Assembly: GCA_947426355.1 (NCBI GenBank) | Contig: CANEDU010000005.1 | Coordinates: 1 to 37,860, forward strand | From: an uncultured Adlercreutzia sp. | GTDB lineage: Bacteria > Actinomycetota > Coriobacteriia > Coriobacteriales > Eggerthellaceae | Reading direction: 5' to 3' | Length of the DNA stretch: 37,860 nt | Notes under the pieces: generated by a model | Told to the model about the DNA's origin: nothing | Seen by the model: only the letters and a program-made list of their open reading frames with translations | Databases searched by the model: none | Part shown: piece after piece, positions 15,446 to 22,678 of the stretch | Numbering within the stretch: the first letter of the stretch is position 1 | Layout: every line of letters begins with the position of its first letter | Position numbers and translations under genes: made by a program

Positions 15446-17368
15446 GTGACCGGACAGGGAACAATGACGGGTAAGGTCTTCGGCGGCCGTTACGAGATTA
15501 AAGACCGTATCGGCATCGGCGGCATGGCTGAAGTCTATCGCGCCCAAGACCTCACGCTCGGACGCGTCGTGGCCGTAAAGGTGATGCTGCCCCAATTTGC
15601 AGCCGATCCCTCTTTTACCCAGCGCTTCCGCCAGGAGGCCGCTGCCGCAGCGAACCTGCAGAGCCCCTACATCGTCAACGTGTACGATTGGGGCCAAGAC
15701 GACAGCACCTACTATATCGTCATGGAGTTCGTCCGCGGATCGGATTTGAAAACCGCCATTCAGCAGCGCGGCGCCATCAATCAGCGCAAGGCTGCTGAAA
15801 TCGGCACTCAGGTCTGCCAGGCGCTCACCGTTGCCCATAACCAGGACATCATTCATCGCGACATCAAGCCGCAGAACATCATGGTGCAGCCCGATGGCAA
15901 CGTGAAGGTGATGGACTTCGGCATTGCTCGCGCGAAAAACTCCGTCAACGACAAGACCTCGGCCGTGCTTGGCACCGCTCACTACATTTCCCCCGAGCAG
16001 GCCCAGGGCAAAGACCTCACGGCCGCAAGCGACATCTATTCGCTCGGCATCGTGCTTTACGAGGCCACCACGGGCAAACTGCCCTTCGACGGACCCGATG
16101 CTGTGTCTGTCGCCATGCAGCAGGTAAAGGATACGCCGGCGGCGCCTTCCTCCCTTAACCCCAACATTGATCCGGATCTTGAGGACATCATTATGGTGGC
16201 CCTCTCCAAAGACCCGGCTGCCCGCTTCGCCACGGCCAACGACATGCGCATCGCGCTGCTTGACTACTTGGCCGGCCGCCCTGTCACCTTGCCTGCAGGC
16301 GCCATGAGCTCTTCGTTCACCGAGGCCCAAACGCGCATGATGGGCGCCGTGCCCGTGGCGGGTCCTGGCGTCACGAGCACTCAGGTTATGCCCCCAGTGG
16401 CCGGTGGCGCGGTATCGCCGAGCACTACGGGTAACTTCCAAGCAACGAACTACCACGACGCCAATACGAAGAAGAGCAAAAAACCCGTTATTATTGCCTT
16501 GGTGGCCGTTGTGGCCATTGCCTTGGCCGCCGCTATCGCCTTTGCCGTATCGGGTGGCTTCAACCCCCACGCTACCGACGAGCCCATTGAGGTTCCCAAC
16601 GTTGTAGGCAACAGCGAGCAAGAGGCCACCTTCACCCTGGAGCAGGCTGGCTTCAAGGTAAGCGTGAGCACGAAGGAAGACGAGTCCGTCGAAGAAGGCA
16701 CGGTTTTGCAGCAGGACCCGGCTGCTGGCACCAAGCAGCCGAAAGATACTGAGATTACCATCACGATCGCTGTTGGTCCCGATACCGTTGACGTACCCAG
16801 TTTCAAGAACATGACTCTTGACCAGGCTCAAAAAGAGGCGGCGAAATACGACCTTACCGTTGTGGAGGCCGAGAGCCGCTATTCAGAAGAGGTAGACAAG
16901 GGCAAGATCATGGACCAGAGCCCCAAAGCCGGCGATCCTGTAAAGCCCGGTAGCCAAATTGAGGTCGTCACCTCGCGCGGTTCAGAGCTTACGTCGGTTC
17001 CCAACGTTATCGGCCTTGATGAGGACGAAGCAACCCGACGCCTGTCTTCGGAAGGTTTTGGCGTTAACGTGGGCTCGCGCGTATACAGCGATACCAACCG
17101 TGCTGGCACGGTCATTGGGCAAGACCCCCTGAACGACAACGTGAAACCCGGCTCAACTATCACCATCACTGTTTCACTCGGCCCCGAGCCGGAGCCGGAG
17201 CCCGAGCCTGATCCCGAGCCGCCCGCAACAACGGACCCTGACCATAACGGCGGCAGCTCCGGTAACACAGGCAACACCGGCGGCAATACCGGCAACACAG
17301 GCAACACCGGCGATGGAGGCGGCAACACCGGTGGATCGGGCGACGCAACCGGAGGCCAGACAAGTTAG
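15446..17368 (+). CDS. pknB: Ser/Thr protein kinase with three PASTA domains (PknB-like)
   Basis: A 640-residue receptor kinase. The cytoplasmic kinase (~13-275) has its glycine loop at 22-27 (IGIGGM), Lys45, HRD (137-139), DFG (157-159) and the activation-loop segment TSAVLGTAHYISPEQ. A membrane helix follows (~347-369), then three PASTA repeats (~382-443, ~447-511, ~516-579) that in relatives bind muropeptides or lipid II. The tail is Glu-Pro rich, then Gly-Asn-Thr rich. It would phosphorylate the FHA partners and be reversed by the PP2C enzyme. GTG 15446 follows AAGGAG; ATG 15464 is an alternative. A 78-bp gap with a -10-like TACAAT at 15368-15373 may hold an internal promoter. No separate PknA gene is present. 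Confidence 0.93.
   Translation: MTGQGTMTGKVFGGRYEIKDRIGIGGMAEVYRAQDLTLGRVVAVKVMLPQFAADPSFTQRFRQEAAAAANLQSPYIVNVYDWGQDDSTYYIVMEFVRGSDLKTAIQQRGAINQRKAAEIGTQVCQALTVAHNQDIIHRDIKPQNIMVQPDGNVKVMDFGIARAKNSVNDKTSAVLGTAHYISPEQAQGKDLTAASDIYSLGIVLYEATTGKLPFDGPDAVSVAMQQVKDTPAAPSSLNPNIDPDLEDIIMVALSKDPAARFATANDMRIALLDYLAGRPVTLPAGAMSSSFTEAQTRMMGAVPVAGPGVTSTQVMPPVAGGAVSPSTTGNFQATNYHDANTKKSKKPVIIALVAVVAIALAAAIAFAVSGGFNPHATDEPIEVPNVVGNSEQEATFTLEQAGFKVSVSTKEDESVEEGTVLQQDPAAGTKQPKDTEITITIAVGPDTVDVPSFKNMTLDQAQKEAAKYDLTVVEAESRYSEEVDKGKIMDQSPKAGDPVKPGSQIEVVTSRGSELTSVPNVIGLDEDEATRRLSSEGFGVNVGSRVYSDTNRAGTVIGQDPLNDNVKPGSTITITVSLGPEPEPEPEPDPEPPATTDPDHNGGSSGNTGNTGGNTGNTGNTGDGGGNTGGSGDATGGQTS
17261..17308 (+). repeat. 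In-frame 9-bp repeats in the pknB tail
   Basis: Five copies of a 9-base unit (GGYAAYACM, encoding Gly-Asn-Thr) with a 3-base interruption at 17279-17281; one further copy at 17321-17329. They encode the flexible extracellular tail. Slippage would change the tail by multiples of three residues without breaking the frame. Confidence 0.75.
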
Positions 17369-17413
17369 CCAACTCGCCCGCTTGCACGGTTCTGCAACAA
17401 AACCATGAAGACT

Positions 17414-17444
17414 GCACGCTCCCTCCCTTGCGGTGGGAGCGTGC
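17414..17444 (+). terminator. Hairpin after pknB, probable terminator
   Basis: GCACGCTCCC (17414-17423) pairs perfectly with GGGAGCGTGC (17435-17444) around an 11-base loop, 45 bp after the pknB stop. Only TTCTAT follows rather than a full U-run, so termination may be partial. The hairpin ends 7 bp before the MscS start. Confidence 0.55.
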
Positions 17445-17447
17445 TTC

Positions 17448-17453
17448 TATAAT
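17448..17453 (+). promoter_or_regulatory. Consensus -10 box overlapping the MscS start
   Basis: TATAAT, a perfect -10 consensus in GC-rich surroundings. It overlaps the first possible start codon of the MscS gene (ATG 17452). A start point 7-8 bases downstream would be at about 17461, which is itself an in-frame ATG. No good -35 box is seen. Confidence 0.35.
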
Positions 17454-18297
17454 GAACACTATGGAAGCCTTGTTAAACACCTTCGACAAATTCGTGCACG
17501 CCGATTGGTTCAACACCGTCATCGGCGCAGCGCTTATCGTCCTTATCACACTGGTGGCAAGCCGCATCGCCGTGGCCTTCATGCGCCGCATTCTGAACAA
17601 GACGACGCTTCTGCCCTCCAGCTCTATTTTCATCAACCTGGTTCGCGTCGCGGTGTGGCTCACCGGCATCGGGTGCATCCTGTCCATCTGCTTCAATGTG
17701 AACGTGAGCGCCATGATCACCGGCCTGGGCGTTGTCGGCATTGCCGTATCCCTGGGTTTTCAGGACACGCTTTCGAACCTTATCGGCGGCCTGATGGTGA
17801 GCGTGTCGCGCAACGTGGAGCCCGGCGACCACATCCAGATGGGCCCCAGCGGCGTGACCGGCGTGGTGCAGGACGTTACCTGGCGCTACACCACGATCGT
17901 GAACAGCTCGGGAACCTCAATCAATATCCCGAACTCGCTCATGACCTCAACGGCCGTGCAAAGGCTCTCGCCGCCGAACGTCATCTCCATTCCCCTGGTG
18001 GTCACCACCAACAGCGAGCGCCTTACGGCTGCGGCCCACCATATTGAAGATGCCGCTGAAAAGGCCGTATCCCGCGTGAGCAAAATTAAGAAGGGACCGA
18101 ACGTATCGTTTTCGTCCATCAGCGATCGGGGCTTTGTCGGGTCGCTGAACTTCACCATTGCCGAGGCGGACAAAGCGAGCAACGCTACCGACGCCGCCAT
18201 TCGCGCCGCCGCGCCTTACGTGCACAATCACCCAGTTGAAGAGGAGCCCAAGACTGAAGAGGGCCCCAAAGAGGCTTCGACCGACCCCCAGGCATAA
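17452..18297 (+). CDS. Small-conductance mechanosensitive channel, MscS family
   Basis: A 281-residue MscS-type channel: three membrane helices (~14-40, ~55-80, and the pore helix GLGVVGIAVSLGFQDTLSNLIGG), then the beta domain (VSRNVEPGDHIQMGPSGVTGVVQDVTWRYTTI, INIPNSLM) and a C-terminal alpha/beta part with a Glu-rich tail. It opens under membrane tension and releases solutes on osmotic downshock. The start is uncertain: ATG 17452 or ATG 17461; neither has a ribosome site at normal distance, and a -10-like TATAAT sits at 17448-17453, so a leaderless message starting at 17461 is possible. Confidence 0.88.
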   Translation: MNTMEALLNTFDKFVHADWFNTVIGAALIVLITLVASRIAVAFMRRILNKTTLLPSSSIFINLVRVAVWLTGIGCILSICFNVNVSAMITGLGVVGIAVSLGFQDTLSNLIGGLMVSVSRNVEPGDHIQMGPSGVTGVVQDVTWRYTTIVNSSGTSINIPNSLMTSTAVQRLSPPNVISIPLVVTTNSERLTAAAHHIEDAAEKAVSRVSKIKKGPNVSFSSISDRGFVGSLNFTIAEADKASNATDAAIRAAAPYVHNHPVEEEPKTEEGPKEASTDPQA

Positions 18298-18326
18298 GAA
18301 GAGCCCTGCCCCACGCCAGAGGATGA

Positions 18327-18388
18327 ACCCACCTCAAAAGGTGGGTGCTCGCATCGGGTTTCCCGGCTTTCGTATCAACGGATACGAA
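18327..18388. other. Run of three hairpins downstream of the MscS gene
   Basis: Three hairpins lie within 62 bp: ACCCACCT/AGGTGGGT with loop CAAA (18327-18346), CGGG/CCCG with loop TTT (18355-18365), and TTCGTATC/GATACGAA with loop AACG (18369-18388). The first, 30 bp after the stop, could serve as a terminator, but no U-run follows. The group could be a small structured RNA on either strand. The rest of the gap to nrdG (18389-18724) contains a TTGACA at 18503 without a matching -10, the repeated sequence CGCTGGCGCC, and a doubtful 55-codon ORF. Confidence 0.45.
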
Positions 18389-18567
18389 TCTCCGTTCCGA
18401 CCGCTTCTAGAGCTCCCTCGTCATAATACGTCGGTCCATCGCAGTGTATGGCGGGAACAGGACTTGAGTTCAGTATACGCAAAACAGCCCGCAGGGGAAG
18501 TCTTGACATGGGGCCATCTATAAGCTGTTAGCTTGTCGTTGACCAAACCGCGAAAGGCATCGTTTTC

Positions 18568-18735
18568 ATGAAGTCCAGCAGACCTTGCCGGCGGCGGCGC
18601 GACGCTGGCGCCCTGCTGTCGGCGACGTGTCGCTGGCGCCGTGCCGATGACGCCGCACATGCCAACTTTATGACAAGGTCGCAGCTGCCGGGCGCAGCGC
18701 AACGAGTGCGCTACAATGGCCGCTATGGAAACTGA
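18568..18735 (+). CDS. Possible 55-codon leader ORF overlapping the nrdG start
   Basis: The ATG at 18568 opens a 55-residue frame that starts MKSSRPCRRRRDAGALL and ends inside nrdG, in another frame (stop 18733-18735). The composition is Arg- and Ala-rich and unlike a folded protein. The only upstream purine run (GAAAGG) is ~12 bases away. It could be a leader peptide whose translation affects nrdG, or chance; I recognise no family. Confidence 0.15.
   Translation: MKSSRPCRRRRDAGALLSATCRWRRADDAAHANFMTRSQLPGAAQRVRYNGRYGN
18712..18717 (+). promoter_or_regulatory. -10-like box directly before nrdG
   Basis: TACAAT ends 7 bases before the ATG at 18725, so a transcript from it would begin at or next to the start codon. 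No -35 consensus and no ribosome site are seen. The same TACAATGGC occurs before pknB at 15368. Confidence 0.3.
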
Positions 18736-19339
18736 TTTTGAAAGCATCACCCTCTCGCTCTTTGGCGCCGAGCCCGACTCCATCGTAGACGGGCCGGGGC
18801 TGCGCTATGCCGTGTTCGTCCAGGGCTGCACCCACGGCTGCCCCGGATGCCACAACCCCGAAAGCCAGCCTGCCTGCGGCGGCACCGAAACGACCCTGTC
18901 CGCTCTGCTGGCCGACATTCGCGCCAACGGCCTTGTACGCAATGTGACGCTCTCAGGCGGCGAGCCTTTCGAGCAACCCGAGGCCTGCGCCGCGCTCGCC
19001 GCCGAGCTCAAGCGCGACGGCTACGGTATTTGGTGCTACACCGGCTACTTGTACGAGGACCTCGCGCGCCGAGCGGAAGAGGCCCGCGCAAAGCTCGCCG
19101 AGCTCGGCGGCGCCACGCCCGATAGCGCGCTCGCCTACGAGCTGGGCGTCGCCAACTTGCTCGACCATATCGACGTGCTGGTCGACGGCCCCTTCGTTGA
19201 GTCGCGCAAGTCGCTGGAGCTGAAGTGGCGCGGCTCTTCCAACCAACGCCTCATCGATGTTCCCGCCACGCGCCGCAAAGGCGCCGTCGTTGAGTGGCAG
19301 CCCGCGTCGTTTTCCCTGAAGAAGCCTTCTAACTGGTAG
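18725..19339 (+). CDS. nrdG: Anaerobic ribonucleotide reductase activating enzyme (radical SAM)
   Basis: A 204-residue radical SAM enzyme. The [4Fe-4S] motif C-x3-C-x2-C is at Cys35/39/42 (FVQGCTHGCPGC), followed by NVTLSGGEPFEQPEA, the SAM-binding GGE strand. NrdG reduces SAM and makes the glycyl radical on NrdD, so the cell can make deoxynucleotides without oxygen. The matching nrdD lies 3.3 kb away on the other strand instead of next to it. ATG 18716 is an alternative start; 18725 is preferred because the conserved fold begins just after it. Confidence 0.92.
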   Translation: METDFESITLSLFGAEPDSIVDGPGLRYAVFVQGCTHGCPGCHNPESQPACGGTETTLSALLADIRANGLVRNVTLSGGEPFEQPEACAALAAELKRDGYGIWCYTGYLYEDLARRAEEARAKLAELGGATPDSALAYELGVANLLDHIDVLVDGPFVESRKSLELKWRGSSNQRLIDVPATRRKGAVVEWQPASFSLKKPSNW

Positions 19340-19355
19340 GCCTCTAGCCCATCCA

Positions 19356-19383
19356 AAATAGCGAAACGGGAATTTCACTATTT
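19356..19383. terminator. Bidirectional terminator between nrdG and the histidine kinase
   Basis: AAATAG-c-GAAA pairs with TTTC-a-CTATTT (one mismatch) around a 6-base loop. It is centred in the 62-bp gap between two convergent genes, so it can serve both. T/A runs lie at the stem ends. Confidence 0.6.
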
Positions 19384-19401
19384 GGGGGCACCCTTCAGCA
19401 G

Positions 19402-20262
19402 TCAGCTCAACGGCAAACGCACCGTGAAGCGAGTGCCGGCGTCTTCCTCGCTTTCCACGGCGACATCACCGCCGTGGTAGAGAGCGGCGTGCTTCACGAT
19501 GGCCAAACCGAGGCCCGTGCCGCCCAGCTCTTTGGAGCGGCTCTTTTCCAAGCGGTAGAAGCGCTCGAAAATCTTCTCCAGCTTGTCGGCGGGAATGCCG
19601 GCGCCCGTATCGTTCACGCGAATGACCGCTGCATCCTCTTCGTAAACTTCGACGAGCACGCGGCCCTCTTCGCGGTTGTAGCGAATGGCGTTTTCCACGA
19701 GGTTGTAGATCATCTGCTCGAGCAAAGTCTCATTGCCCTGAATGATGACGGGATCGGTTCTCAGCGCCACGGTCACCCCGGCATCGGCGGCCAGCTTCGC
19801 CAAGCGCTGCACCACATGATGGGCCACCACCGCAATATCCACGGCCGTCGCCTCTTCGGCGGCGGGAGTCACCTCATCGAGGCGCGAGAGCACGAGCACG
19901 TCATCGATGAGGGCGCGCATGGCCTGGGCCTCTTCGTAGATGAGCTGGGCGAAGCGCGGCACGTCCTCAGGCGGCACAAGGCCGTTAGCCATAAGCTCCG
20001 CATAGCCGGAAATCACCTGCAGCGGCGTCTTCATCTCGTGGGACACGTTGGCCGAGAACTCGCGGCGCATCTTCTCGGCCCGGGCGAGCTCCTTGTTGCG
20101 CGAAAGCGCCGTGCGCGAACGGGCGGGCTTGGCCGCGAACTCGGGCGTTACCTCGGCAACCTCTTCCACGTGGCCCGGCATCGCCGAAGCGCCGCCGCGC
20201 TCGGGGTCTTGCGCCAAAAGCGACGGCACCTCGCCCGGATAGCCCTGGGATTCGCTCCTCAT
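19402..20262 (-). CDS. Soluble PhoR-like sensor histidine kinase
   Basis: A 286-residue histidine kinase. The H-box is SHEMKTPL with His75, the N-box EQMIYNLVENAIRYN, G1 DTGAGIP (218-224), F-box IFERFYRLEKSRSKELGG, and G2 GGTGLGLA (247-254). These most resemble PhoR/SenX3-type kinases. The first ~55 residues are hydrophilic, with no membrane helix, PAS or HAMP domain. There is no room for a longer start, because the response regulator ends 4 bp upstream. It must therefore sense something in the cytoplasm or through a partner. The linked phosphate transporter suggests phosphate control. Confidence 0.9.
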   Translation of the reverse strand: MRSESQGYPGEVPSLLAQDPERGGASAMPGHVEEVAEVTPEFAAKPARSRTALSRNKELARAEKMRREFSANVSHEMKTPLQVISGYAELMANGLVPPEDVPRFAQLIYEEAQAMRALIDDVLVLSRLDEVTPAAEEATAVDIAVVAHHVVQRLAKLAADAGVTVALRTDPVIIQGNETLLEQMIYNLVENAIRYNREEGRVLVEVYEEDAAVIRVNDTGAGIPADKLEKIFERFYRLEKSRSKELGGTGLGLAIVKHAALYHGGDVAVESEEDAGTRFTVRLPLS

Positions 20263-20266
20263 AGCC

Positions 20267-20995
20267 CTACGCTTTCAAGCGGTAGCCAACACCGCGCACG
20301 GTACCGATGGCCTCTTCGGCGCCCGGGGTCGCCGCGGCGAGCTTCTTGCGCAAGGTCTTCACGTGCATATCCACCGTGCGCGTCTCGCCCACGAAACTCG
20401 TGCCCCACACCTGGTCCAACAGCTGCTCGCGCGTGAGCACGCGCCCTTTGTTCTCCAGCAGCGCGCGCAGCAGGTCAAACTCTTTCCGCGTAAGGCTCAG
20501 CTCGCATCCATCGGCGGTGGCTGCGCGCATCGACGGCGACAGCGCAATAGCACCAGCCAAAAGCACGTCCCCGGGCAGGACGCTTTCGGCAGGCTTCTCC
20601 GACACCGCAGCCGGACGGGCAGCGCGGCGCAAAAGGGCATTCACGCGTGAGATAAGCTCCATCATGCCGAAGGGCTTCGCCAGATAGTCGTCAGCGCCGG
20701 CATCAAGGCCCACCACCTTGTCGAACTCCGTGCCCTTGGCGGTGAGCATCATGATGGGGATATGCTCTGTGGCCGCCTGGGAACGAAGGGCCTGCATGAG
20801 CACGAGGCCATCATCGCCCGGCAGCATGATATCGAGCAGCACCGCATCGGGCGGCTCGGCCGCGCACAACGCAACGAGCCCTTCGCCATCGGGAAACGTG
20901 CGAACCGTCATGCCCGACTGCCGTAGAGCATACGCGGTCAGATCGCGAATATGCTCGTCGTCTTCCACATAGTATATGAGGGGCGCGTCGGCCAT
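20267..20995 (-). CDS. OmpR/PhoB family response regulator
   Basis: A 242-residue regulator. The receiver domain has an acidic pocket (EDD, 11-13), phospho-acceptor Asp55 (LLDIMLPG), Thr85 and Lys107. A winged-helix DNA-binding domain covers ~145-242 (LTRKEFDLLRALLENKGRVL, then VDMHVKTLRKKL, TVRGVGYRL). It precedes the histidine kinase by 4 bp, a standard pair. ATG 20995 follows AAGGAG; an in-frame start 75 bp upstream has no such site. PhoB-like regulation of the adjacent Na/phosphate cotransporter is plausible but inferred from position. Confidence 0.92.
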   Translation of the reverse strand: MADAPLIYYVEDDEHIRDLTAYALRQSGMTVRTFPDGEGLVALCAAEPPDAVLLDIMLPGDDGLVLMQALRSQAATEHIPIMMLTAKGTEFDKVVGLDAGADDYLAKPFGMMELISRVNALLRRAARPAAVSEKPAESVLPGDVLLAGAIALSPSMRAATADGCELSLTRKEFDLLRALLENKGRVLTREQLLDQVWGTSFVGETRTVDMHVKTLRKKLAAATPGAEEAIGTVRGVGYRLKA

Positions 20996-21050
20996 GGGGC
21001 TCCTTTCAGGTGTCTGGGCGCATTGTAGCGCAGCGCCAGGGCAAAACGGA

Positions 21051-21091
21051 GCGGGGTCCCGCGTCGTCAAGAAGCTGATGCGGGACCCCGC
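21051..21091 (-). terminator. Terminator after the Na/phosphate cotransporter gene
   Basis: GCGGGGTCCCGC and GCGGGACCCCGC form a perfect 12-bp stem with a 17-base loop, followed on the minus strand by TCCGTTTTG. It lies 25 bp after the transporter stop and upstream of the response regulator. Confidence 0.75.
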
Positions 21092-21115
21092 CTGAACCCA
21101 AGCGAACGGGGGCCG

Positions 21116-22168
21116 CTAGGCCGCGGCCGCATCGGGCGCGAGCGGAGCCTCGGGGGCCAAGGGGCCCTCGACCAGCGGGTTGCGCGGGCGGCGCGGATGC
21201 TCGGGAAGCAGCACCATCACGATACGCGCCATAAGGGACACAAACGGCAGCCAGAGCACCGTCATAGTCACGTTGAACAGCGTATGGGCGTTCGCGATCT
21301 GACGGGCGATGACCTCCACCTCGGGGCCAGCTGGCGGAATGGCGGCCACCACGCTGGCAAAGGGACCGACGAGCCCCACGAACAAAAGGCAGCCCGACAG
21401 GTTGAAGATGCAGTGGGACAGCGCCAGGCGCTTCGCGTCACGCGACTGGCCCACGGCGGCCAAAAGCGCCGTGATGGTGGTGCCCAGGTTGTCGCCGAGC
21501 AGGATGGGAATGGCCCCATTAAGCCCGATAATGCTCGCACCATCGGGACCGGGCGTGGCGGCGAAGTTCTGCAGCACGGCAATAGTGGCGCTCGAGCTCT
21601 GCACCACCAGCGTCATCACCGTGCCGACCACCACCCCAAGCACGGGCACGCCGGCCACCTGGGCGATCATATCGGTGAACACGGGGTTGCTCGCCAGCGG
21701 CTTCATGACGGCGCCCATAGTGTCGATGCCGAGGAACAAAAGGCCGAAGCCGAAGACAGCCGTGCCGATGAACTTCAGCTGCCCCTGACGGCCCAGCTGC
21801 ATGAGGATAAAGCCCGTGAGCACAATGCCCAGCACGTAGTCGGATAACTTGAAGGCGATGATCTGCGCGGTGATCGTGGTGCCGATGTTCGCACCCATAA
21901 TGATGGGAATGGCCTGGCGCAGGCCCATGAGTCCGGCTGCCACGAACCCGATGGCCATCACGGTGGTGGCACTGGAGCTTTGCAGCACCGCCGTGGCCAC
22001 CGCGCCGGCGAGCACGCCGAGAAGCGGGTTCTTCGTCACCGCAGCCAGAATGGCGCGCATGCGCTCGCCTGCGGCCTCCTGCAAGTTGCTGCTCATGAGG
22101 TTCATACCGTACAGGAACAGGGCCAAGCCGCCGAAAAGTCCGAGCCCAATCTGCAGCAGTTCTTCCAC
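21116..22168 (-). CDS. Na+/phosphate cotransporter, NptA/PNaS family
   Basis: A 350-residue polytopic membrane protein with the family's two inverted halves, each containing QSSSAT (near residues 63-68 and 190-195) followed by a GANIGTT or GDNLGTT motif. These mark sodium-dependent phosphate cotransporters. The C-terminal PhoU-like domain of many relatives is missing; a Pro/Ala-rich tail ends the protein. Start choice: an ATG lies 15 bp upstream (22183), but the sequence just after it is AAGGAG, correctly spaced for the GTG at 22168, so GTG is preferred. It sits beside a PhoB/PhoR-like pair. Confidence 0.88.
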   Translation of the reverse strand: MEELLQIGLGLFGGLALFLYGMNLMSSNLQEAAGERMRAILAAVTKNPLLGVLAGAVATAVLQSSSATTVMAIGFVAAGLMGLRQAIPIIMGANIGTTITAQIIAFKLSDYVLGIVLTGFILMQLGRQGQLKFIGTAVFGFGLLFLGIDTMGAVMKPLASNPVFTDMIAQVAGVPVLGVVVGTVMTLVVQSSSATIAVLQNFAATPGPDGASIIGLNGAIPILLGDNLGTTITALLAAVGQSRDAKRLALSHCIFNLSGCLLFVGLVGPFASVVAAIPPAGPEVEVIARQIANAHTLFNVTMTVLWLPFVSLMARIVMVLLPEHPRRPRNPLVEGPLAPEAPLAPDAAAA

Positions 22169-22373
22169 GCGCGTCTCCTTCATCGTATCGCCGCGGCCGC
22201 CCTCATGCGCCGCAAACGCGTTTCATCGAGCACGCAGTATGAAGCGCCCATGAGCGCCCCGGGTAATCCGCAGGTAAAGGGAAGGTAAAGTTTCGCGAGC
22301 TACTGAGGAGCGCCCAGCCGTGCACGCTCCCCTGAGGAAACGGGGAAATCGAGCAAAACGCACCCGGAAGCCG

Positions 22374-22502
22374 TTTCTGCAACAAAGTATGCGATTGAGC
22401 GAGTTTTGGACCGCTCAAAAGCGACCGAGAGCAACATTGTGGCCGATTGAGCGAGTTTTTCCCCGACCGAAACTCGCTCAATCGTGTGTTTTGTCGCAGA
22501 AA
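22374..22502. repeat. Inverted-repeat element with a third copy of its core
   Basis: The outer arms 22374-22406 and 22470-22502 match at 28 of 33 positions. A third copy of the core GATTGAGCGAGTTTT starts at 22445. Two folds compete for the right arm: outer left with right (33 bp), or the middle copy (22444-22458) with 22470-22484, a perfect 15-bp hairpin with an 11-base loop, followed by TGTGTTTTG. Four of the five arm differences become G-U pairs in a plus-strand RNA. It lies between nptA and nrdD. Elsewhere in 22169-22678 I see a small hairpin (22307-22330), the nrdD terminator, and no gene. Confidence 0.65.
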
Positions 22503-22612
22503 TCACATCACAGCAGAAGACTCCTTTTCCGCATGCCGAAAGCAAGCCTGCGCCAATGCTTGTTTGCCAAACAAAATGGCCCTTTATTCAGGAAAGGGCG
22601 CATCAACACGAA

Positions 22613-22640
22613 CGAGGGCCGCCCCGCAGGACGGCCCTCG
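22613..22640 (-). terminator. Terminator after nrdD
   Basis: CGAGGGCCG (22613-22621) pairs perfectly with CGGCCCTCG (22632-22640) around a 10-base loop. On the minus strand it is followed by TTCGTGTTG. It lies 38 bp after the nrdD stop. Confidence 0.65.
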
Positions 22641-22678
22641 AATTCAATGGGATGCGTCGAACTTGCGCTCGCGCCGCT

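Noticed and set aside
18503-18531. Promoter based on TTGACA at 18503
   Set aside because: The -35 is perfect, but the sequence 17 bp downstream does not resemble a -10 box.
18298-18724. tRNA, tmRNA or 6S/6C RNA in the gap before nrdG
   Set aside because: No T-arm, acceptor pairing, CCA end or C-rich loops were found; only the three-hairpin run is supported.
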